From positions 1-20,398 of the forward strand of contig CAYYVJ010000032.1 of assembly GCA_964475115.1 (NCBI GenBank): 20,398 nucleotides of DNA, given 5' to 3'. Each line of letters opens with the position of its first letter. The first letter of the stretch is position 1. The notes beneath the pieces are model-generated. The model saw nothing but the letters and a program-made list of their open reading frames with translations, was not told where the DNA came from and made no database searches. The translations under genes and the position numbers were made by a program. Of the stretch, positions 15,892-20,398 are shown in pieces. Source of the stretch: CAYYVJ01 sp964475115 (GTDB lineage: Bacteria > Bacillota > Clostridia > Lachnospirales > Lachnospiraceae).

Positions 15892-16932
15892 TTATGGAAA
15901 CATAGGAATCTGCATTAATCCTTCTGTTTCATTTAATCCAAACATAAGATTCATATTTTGGATAGCCTGACCAGCTGCTCCTTTTACCAAGTTATCCATG
16001 GCTCCCATCATAATAATTCGTTTCGTTCTAGAGTCAATTTTAAAATTAACATCTACATAATTACTACCTTTTACCCATCTAGTCTCTGGTGTAACATCTT
16101 TATCTAGCACTCTAACAAAAGTTTCTTCTTTATAATATCGATCATAAATACCTTTTATTTCATCATAGGAGATTTCTTTATTCAAATTAGCATATGCAGT
16201 AACTAATATTCCACGATTCATAGGAACCAAATGTGGGGTAAAATTAATTCTTATTTCTCTCCCTGCCTGTAGCATAAGTTGCTCCTCTATTTCAGGAGTG
16301 TGCCTATGCCCTGCAACACCATAAGCTTTTATGTTTTCATTTACCTCGCAGTAAAGATTATTTACCTTTGCCCCTCTACCAGCACCTGATGTTCCTGATT
16401 TTGCATCAATAATTATGGAATTAGAATCAATAACACCTTCCTTTAATAAAGGGTAAATTGACAGGAAGGAGCAAGTAGGATAACAACCTGGGTTTGCTAC
16501 GAGTCTTGCCTTCTTTATCGCTTCACGATTAATTTCACACAAGCCATATACCGCTTCTTCTATAAACTGAGGACTCTTGTGTTGAAGTTGATACCACTCT
16601 TCATAGACCGCTACATCTTTTATGCGAAAATCTGCACTCAAATCTATTATCTTTACTCTAGATAAAATCTCTTCCGTTAACAATGATGCGCAGTATCCCT
16701 GTGGGGTTGCTGTAAAAATAACATCCACTTGTTTTGACAACTCTTCCATATTATCATCTAAGCATCTATCCTCAACTATTTGGAACATTGTTTGGTACAC
16801 TTCTGAATACATCTTATCTATATAGCTTTTTGATCCATACCACTTTATCTCTACTTCTCTATGTGACAATAATAGCCTTACAAGTTCAACCCCTGCATAA
16901 CCTGTTGCGCCAATAATCCCAACTTTAATCAT
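15892..16932 (-). CDS. argC: N-acetyl-gamma-glutamyl-phosphate reductase
   Basis: Reduces N-acetylglutamyl phosphate to the semialdehyde with NADPH. The 346-residue protein has the nucleotide-binding loop GATGYAG (8-14), ATPQG (75-79) and the catalytic cysteine in ANPGCYPT (Cys150). The start at 16932 (MIKVGIIGATG) fits the family and follows AGAAGGAGAAGGA; the longer in-frame start at 16968 would add a basic 12-residue leader lacking support. It is the first gene of the minus-strand argC-J-B-D run and is divergent from argG across about 250 bp. Two probable ArgR half-sites overlap its -35 and -10 boxes. Confidence 0.95.
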   Translation of the reverse strand: MIKVGIIGATGYAGVELVRLLLSHREVEIKWYGSKSYIDKMYSEVYQTMFQIVEDRCLDDNMEELSKQVDVIFTATPQGYCASLLTEEILSRVKIIDLSADFRIKDVAVYEEWYQLQHKSPQFIEEAVYGLCEINREAIKKARLVANPGCYPTCSFLSIYPLLKEGVIDSNSIIIDAKSGTSGAGRGAKVNNLYCEVNENIKAYGVAGHRHTPEIEEQLMLQAGREIRINFTPHLVPMNRGILVTAYANLNKEISYDEIKGIYDRYYKEETFVRVLDKDVTPETRWVKGSNYVDVNFKIDSRTKRIIMMGAMDNLVKGAAGQAIQNMNLMFGLNETEGLMQIPMFP

Positions 16933-17007
16933 ATTCCTTCTCCTTCTTTTTTCATGTTCTATATCCATATTTTACTATATTATTTCTCAGTTTTATATAT
17001 TTTCATA

Positions 17008-17036
17008 ATTATACATCTGTTCCGTATATTATGCAA
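17008..17036 (-). promoter_or_regulatory. Predicted argC operon promoter with paired ArgR-type half-sites
   Basis: On the minus strand TTGCAT (17036-17031) and TATAAT (17013-17008) are 17 nt apart. TGCATAATATA (from 17035) covers the -35 box and TGTATAATTAT (from 17015) covers the -10 box, exactly 20 bp apart. This is a repressor-like arrangement consistent with ArgR box pairs. Confidence 0.6.
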
Positions 17037-17079
17037 GCACTTTTTTATCTTATTTTTATAATTTTTCCCAATCTTTCAC

Positions 17080-17108
17080 TTGATTTATTTATTATGATGG
17101 TGTATATT
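17080..17108 (+). promoter_or_regulatory. Predicted argG promoter
   Basis: TTGATT (17080-17085) and TATATT (17103-17108) are 17 nt apart. The -10 box lies inside the first of two GTGTATATTTAT repeats, so a protein bound there would block transcription. Confidence 0.55.
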
Positions 17109-17131
17109 TATTTTACTTAGTGTATATTTAT
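17100..17131. promoter_or_regulatory. Tandem GTGTATATTTAT repeats, candidate ArgR boxes of argG
   Basis: The 12-mer GTGTATATTTAT occurs at 17100-17111 and again at 17120-17131, a 20-bp period or about two helical turns. The TGYATA core and 20-bp spacing match the pair in the argC promoter. ArgR hexamers typically bind two adjacent AT-rich boxes. Confidence 0.6.
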
Positions 17132-17182
17132 AATAAAAAATGTTATTTAACAGAAAAAAAACATCTAGAGGAGGAAGTAATA

Positions 17183-18403
17183 ATGAAAGAAAAAGTTATT
17201 TTGGCATATTCAGGTGGACTAGATACCACTGCCATTATACCATGGCTAAAGGAAAATTATGATTATGATGTGGTTTGCGTTTGTGCAGATGTAGGACAAG
17301 GAAATGAATTGGACGGACTAGAGGAAAGAGCTACTCTTTCTGGCGCAACAAAGTTATACATCGAAGATTTAGTTGATGAATTTGTAGATGATTATGTTAT
17401 CCCCACTGTCCAAGCAAATGCTGTATACGAAAACAAGTATTTATTAGGTACTTCTTTTGCACGTCCAGTAATTGCAAAGCGCTTAGTGGAAATCGCACGT
17501 CAAGAAGGAGCCGTTGCAATTTGCCATGGTGCTACAGGAAAAGGTAACGACCAAGTTCGTTTTGAATTAACCATTAAAGCATTAGCTCCTGATTTAAAAA
17601 TAATTGCACCTTGGAGGGAAAACGAAACTTGGAATATGAAGTCTCGCGAAGATGAAATAGAATATTGTAAGGCACATGGAATCGATTTACCTTTCTCTGC
17701 CGATAGCAGCTATAGTCGCGACCGTAACTTATGGCATATTAGCCATGAAGGTCTGGAGCTAGAGGACCCAGCTATAGAACCAAATTACGATCATTTATTA
17801 GTATTAAGTGTATCTCCAGAAAAGGCCCCTGACGAAGGCGAATATGTAACTATAACTTTTGAAAAAGGCATTCCTACAAGCGTAAACGGTGAAACAATGA
17901 AAGCTTCTAAGATTATTTCCACCTTAAATGAGCTAGGTGGAAAGCACGGAATTGGTATTATAGATATTGTAGAAAATCGAGTAGTAGGCATGAAATCTCG
18001 TGGTGTATATGAAACTCCAGGCGGAACCATCTTAATGGAAGCTCATACCGGATTGGAAGAGCTTGTTCTAGATCGCGCTACCTTATCATACAAAAAGTTA
18101 GTTGCTAACGAATTTGCAAATTTAGTGTATGAAGGAAAATGGTTTACTCCTCTTCGCAAAGCACTTCAAGCTTTTATCATTTCTACCCAAGAAGAAGTAA
18201 GTGGAGAAATTAAACTAAAACTGTATAAGGGTAATATCATTAAAGCAGGTGCCACTTCACCATACTCTTTATATAGCGAATCTTTGGCAAGCTTTACTAC
18301 AGGAGATTTATACGATCATCACGATGCAGAAGGATTTATTAATTTATTTGGTTTATCTATGAAAGTTCGTGCTATGAATGAAGCCAAAAGAAATAATAAA
18401 TAG
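17183..18403 (+). CDS. argG: Argininosuccinate synthase
   Basis: Joins citrulline and aspartate with ATP to form argininosuccinate, the penultimate step to arginine, in the cytosol. The 406-residue protein begins MKEKVILAYSGGLDTTA, with the PP-loop SGGLDT at 10-15 that binds ATP; GATGKGNDQVRFE and SREDEIEY further downstream are typical. The start at 17183 follows GAGGAGG with 8 nt spacing; a longer in-frame start at 17120 lies in the promoter repeats and is rejected. It is divergent from argC, sharing the regulatory gap. Unusually for many bacteria, argH does not follow it; a terminator does. Confidence 0.97.
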   Translation: MKEKVILAYSGGLDTTAIIPWLKENYDYDVVCVCADVGQGNELDGLEERATLSGATKLYIEDLVDEFVDDYVIPTVQANAVYENKYLLGTSFARPVIAKRLVEIARQEGAVAICHGATGKGNDQVRFELTIKALAPDLKIIAPWRENETWNMKSREDEIEYCKAHGIDLPFSADSSYSRDRNLWHISHEGLELEDPAIEPNYDHLLVLSVSPEKAPDEGEYVTITFEKGIPTSVNGETMKASKIISTLNELGGKHGIGIIDIVENRVVGMKSRGVYETPGGTILMEAHTGLEELVLDRATLSYKKLVANEFANLVYEGKWFTPLRKALQAFIISTQEEVSGEIKLKLYKGNIIKAGATSPYSLYSESLASFTTGDLYDHHDAEGFINLFGLSMKVRAMNEAKRNNK

Positions 18404-18416
18404 ATAAATGTATATC

Positions 18417-18455
18417 ATGTGCAGGCACTTTATAAGGTGTCTGTACATTTTTCTT
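18417..18455 (+). terminator. Rho-independent terminator of argG
   Basis: A 12-base-pair stem (18417-18428 with 18437-18448, two G-U pairs) carries an 8-nt loop and is followed by T-rich sequence. It lies 13 nt after the argG stop codon. Confidence 0.8.
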
Positions 18456-18469
18456 TGTCCTCAAATCCC

Positions 18470-18498
18470 TTTACACTTATCTTTTATTATAGTAAAAT
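18470..18498 (+). promoter_or_regulatory. Predicted promoter of the envelope glycosylation genes
   Basis: TTTACA (18470-18475) and TAAAAT (18493-18498) are 17 nt apart, about 30 nt before the start of the glycosyltransferase gene. Confidence 0.55.
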
Positions 18499-18528
18499 GA
18501 TGATAATTCAGTAGATACGGGAGTGATT

Positions 18529-19488
18529 ATGACGAAATCAATAGATATTATTGTTCCTTGCTATAATGAGGAAGATATTTTACATTTATTTTATACCGAA
18601 ACTCAAAAAGTTATAGAAAATATAACAGATTATAATTTTCGTTATCTTTTTGTAGATGATGGAAGCAAAGATCGCACCTTGTCCATTTTAACAGAGCTAT
18701 CTAACCATTATTCTAATATAAATTTTTTATCATTTTCTAGGAACTTTGGGAAAGAAGCAGGAATCTATGCAGGGCTTCTTCATTCTACTGCTGATTATGT
18801 GATTTTAATGGATGCAGATTTACAGCATCCCCCTTCATTAATCCCTACCATGATCGAAGAAACACAGAAAGGCTATGATTGTTGTGCTGCCATGCGAATT
18901 TCACGCACCGGCGAATCAAAAATCAGAAGCTTCTTCTCACGTTCTTTCTATAAAATAAGCAATGGTCTCACCAGCGTGAAATTAGTCCAAGGAGCTGTAG
19001 ATTTTCGTATTATGTCTAGACAAATGGTAAACTCCGTTCTAAGCTTAAGCGAAGTTCAACGTTTCTCCAAAGGAATTTTTACTTGGGTTGGTTTTAATAC
19101 AAAATGGATTCCTTATGAAAACGTAGAAAGACCTTTAGGAAAAACCAAATGGAGCTTTTGGGGATTATTCAAGTATGCCATTGATGGAATTACCGCCTTT
19201 TCTGTAGTTCCACTAAGAGTTGTATCGATTGTTGGGCTGTTTATCTCTTTCTTTGCCTTTCTTTATATTGTAGTGGTTCTAGTACAAACTCTTTTATTTG
19301 GCATTGATGTCCCAGGGTATGTAACCACTCTCTGCGCCGTATTGTTTTTAGGTGGTATTATCGAGTTCTCTGTAGGTATTTTAGGAGAATATATTGGACA
19401 TATCTATATGGAATCAAAGGATAGACCAATCTATATTTTAAAAGATTCAAATCTTGAATTAACGAAAGAGGTTAGCAAAAATGAATAA
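18529..19488 (+). CDS. GT2 polyprenyl-phosphate glycosyltransferase (GtrB/CsbB/DPM1-like)
   Basis: Predicted to transfer a sugar from a nucleotide donor onto undecaprenyl phosphate on the cytosolic membrane face. The 319-residue protein has a GT-A domain with IIVPCYNEED (7-16), VDDGSKDRT (42-50) and the metal-binding DADLQHPP (95-102). RFSKGIFTWVGF lies at 178-189, and two C-terminal membrane helices at about 230-254 and 265-286 are the classic GtrB/CsbB layout. ATG at 18529 is preceded by CGGGAG with suitable spacing; a GTG at 18523 lies within that ribosome binding site and is rejected. It overlaps the following gtrA-like gene by 8 nt (ATGAATAA). The sugar, glucose or N-acetylglucosamine in known cases, cannot be deduced. 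Confidence 0.92.
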   Translation: MTKSIDIIVPCYNEEDILHLFYTETQKVIENITDYNFRYLFVDDGSKDRTLSILTELSNHYSNINFLSFSRNFGKEAGIYAGLLHSTADYVILMDADLQHPPSLIPTMIEETQKGYDCCAAMRISRTGESKIRSFFSRSFYKISNGLTSVKLVQGAVDFRIMSRQMVNSVLSLSEVQRFSKGIFTWVGFNTKWIPYENVERPLGKTKWSFWGLFKYAIDGITAFSVVPLRVVSIVGLFISFFAFLYIVVVLVQTLLFGIDVPGYVTTLCAVLFLGGIIEFSVGILGEYIGHIYMESKDRPIYILKDSNLELTKEVSKNE

Positions 19489-19888
19489 TCTAATTCGAAA
19501 ATTTCGCAACAAAGAAGTTATTTCTTATTTATTTTTTGGAGTATTAACTACATTAGTTAATTTTTTAGCCTTTGAGCTTTCTAGATTTTATGGAATTCAT
19601 TATACCGCCTCTACTGTAATCGCTTGGGTCATTTCTGTAGCCTTCGCCTATGTTACAAATAAATTATTTGTTTTTGAAAGTAAAAACTTTAATTTAAACA
19701 TACTTATGAAGGAAGCTTTAAGCTTTGTAAGCTTTCGCCTTATTTCTGGGCTTTGTGATTTAGCTTTTATGATGTTTGCCGTTGAAGTTCTTTTTTTAAA
19801 GGACTCTATTGCAAAATTAATTGCAAATGTTTTTGTGGTTTTTATGAATTATATTTTTAGTAAATTATTTATTTTTAAGAAACTATAA
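19481..19888 (+). CDS. GtrA-like membrane protein, probable flippase of polyprenyl-linked sugar
   Basis: A 135-residue protein of the GtrA/DPMS family with four membrane helices (about 13-33, 40-60, 77-98 and 110-130) and the typical FGVLTTLVNFLAFEL near the start and NYIFSKLFIFKK at the end. Such proteins are thought to move lipid-linked monosaccharides across the membrane or to support the glycosyltransferase. It starts inside the upstream GT2 gene, overlapping by 8 nt, so the two are translationally coupled. The next gene, YfhO-like, follows after 12 nt. Confidence 0.92.
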   Translation: MNNLIRKFRNKEVISYLFFGVLTTLVNFLAFELSRFYGIHYTASTVIAWVISVAFAYVTNKLFVFESKNFNLNILMKEALSFVSFRLISGLCDLAFMMFAVEVLFLKDSIAKLIANVFVVFMNYIFSKLFIFKKL

Positions 19889-19900
19889 GGAGCCAGGCAC

Positions 19901-20398
19901 ATGGGACGTTTGAAAAGATTTTGTTTAACGAATTTAGTATATTTTCTTTCTTTTATAATTCCAGTTTTTATTCTTTTTTTACTTTATATTTTAAGAGGCA
20001 TCTATCCCTTTGGTGGTGAAGTCTTTTTAAGGAGTGATATGTACCATCAATATGCTCCTTTTTTAGCTGCCTTCCAAGAAAAAATAAAAACAGGTGGAAG
20101 TTTAGCCTACTCGTGGGATATTGGTGGTGGAATCAATTTTGTTGCACTTTATGCTTATTATCTTGCAACACCAATTAATTGGATTCTATTTCTTTTTCCA
20201 CAATCTATTTTAACTGAACTTATGAGCATTTTTCTTATCTTTAAAATAGGTCTTTCTGGATTTACTTTTAGTTATTATATTTGCAAACACTTTAATACTA
20301 ATAATCCTGCAGTTGGAGCCTTTGCTATCTTTTATGCCTTATCTGCATATGTTGCTGCCTATAGTTGGAATGTTATGTGGTTAGATTGTATTTGGCTT
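19901..20398 (+). CDS. YfhO family multi-spanning membrane protein, probable glycosyl transferase (partial, 3' end outside window)
   Basis: The 166 codons present run open to the window edge and start at ATG 19901 after TAAGGAGCC. The sequence begins MGRLKRFCLTNLVYFLSFII with a first membrane helix. FGGEVFLRSDMYHQYAPFL then gives the acidic loop with the SDxxxQYxPF pattern seen in YfhO proteins (D50-Y52-Q54 region). Further hydrophobic segments and SWDIGGGINF follow. In Bacillus subtilis, CsbB, a GtrA-like protein and YfhO form a pathway that decorates teichoic acid with a sugar; YfhO is the presumed outer-face transferase. The same three-gene set here suggests a similar role. The acceptor polymer is unknown, and most of the protein (usually over 800 residues) lies beyond the window. 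Confidence 0.85.
   Translation, partial: MGRLKRFCLTNLVYFLSFIIPVFILFLLYILRGIYPFGGEVFLRSDMYHQYAPFLAAFQEKIKTGGSLAYSWDIGGGINFVALYAYYLATPINWILFLFPQSILTELMSIFLIFKIGLSGFTFSYYICKHFNTNNPAVGAFAIFYALSAYVAAYSWNVMWLDCIWL

Noticed and set aside
17120..17182. Longer N-terminus for argG
   Set aside because: It would begin inside the promoter repeats, adds a non-homologous leader and has no ribosome binding site; MKEKVILAYSGGLDT is the family start.
1..20398. CRISPR arrays, tRNA or rRNA genes, transposases, phage or toxin-antitoxin modules
   Set aside because: I saw no regularly spaced repeats, no tRNA-like cloverleaf sequence and no protein resembling these families; all long frames are explained by housekeeping, transport or signalling genes.

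Overview
The window looks like chromosomal DNA from an anaerobic, low-GC Clostridia, most likely a Lachnospiraceae resembling the plant-polysaccharide degrader Lachnoclostridium (Clostridium) phytofermentans. Grounds for this are the AT-rich sequence with strong AGGAGG-type ribosome binding sites, a GH112 galactoside phosphorylase, a PerR/rubrerythrin oxygen-defence pair, a QueT-type ECF transporter component and a Firmicutes-type argCJBD operon. The species is inferred; no rRNA or marker search was possible. There are no tRNA or rRNA genes, CRISPR arrays, transposases or phage genes.

Layout. (1) 1-894, minus: 5' part of an ABC sugar permease cut by the window edge. (2) 895-1743, plus: queT with its own promoter and a candidate preQ1-I riboswitch, ending in a bidirectional terminator. 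(3) 1757-6007: a divergent carbohydrate pair, a GH112 phosphorylase (minus) and an SGNH/GDSL rhamnogalacturonan-acetylesterase-like protein with SLH repeats (plus). The esterase is interrupted by a 100-N scaffold gap flanked by an exact 55-bp duplication; removing the gap and one copy restores a single 581-codon frame. Together the two genes suggest catabolism of rhamnogalacturonan-I fragments. (4) 6004-8070, minus: a membrane PAS-GGDEF-EAL protein, convergent with the esterase; both stop codons lie in the loop of one shared terminator hairpin. (5) 8178-9340, plus: perR and rbr, each behind a TTGACA-17-TATAAT promoter with a near-identical palindrome at the same offset from the -10 box, then a long hairpin terminator. 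(6) 16932-9358, minus: argC-argJ-argB-argD followed, without a visible break, by a solute-binding lipoprotein and oligoendopeptidase F. (7) 17183-18403, plus: argG, divergent from argC. Both promoters carry two TGYATA-type half-sites exactly 20 bp apart, a likely ArgR arrangement. (8) 18529-20398, plus: a GT2 polyprenyl-phosphate glycosyltransferase, a GtrA flippase and the start of a YfhO-type membrane protein, together a three-component envelope glycosylation module.

How they work together: argC/J/B/D plus argG cover the acetyl-recycling arginine pathway except ornithine carbamoyltransferase and argininosuccinate lyase, which must lie elsewhere. The most useful discoveries are the repairable assembly break, the paired regulatory sites of the PerR and arginine units, and the attachment of a peptidase and an orphan binding protein to the arginine operon. 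I see no clearly new multi-gene system.
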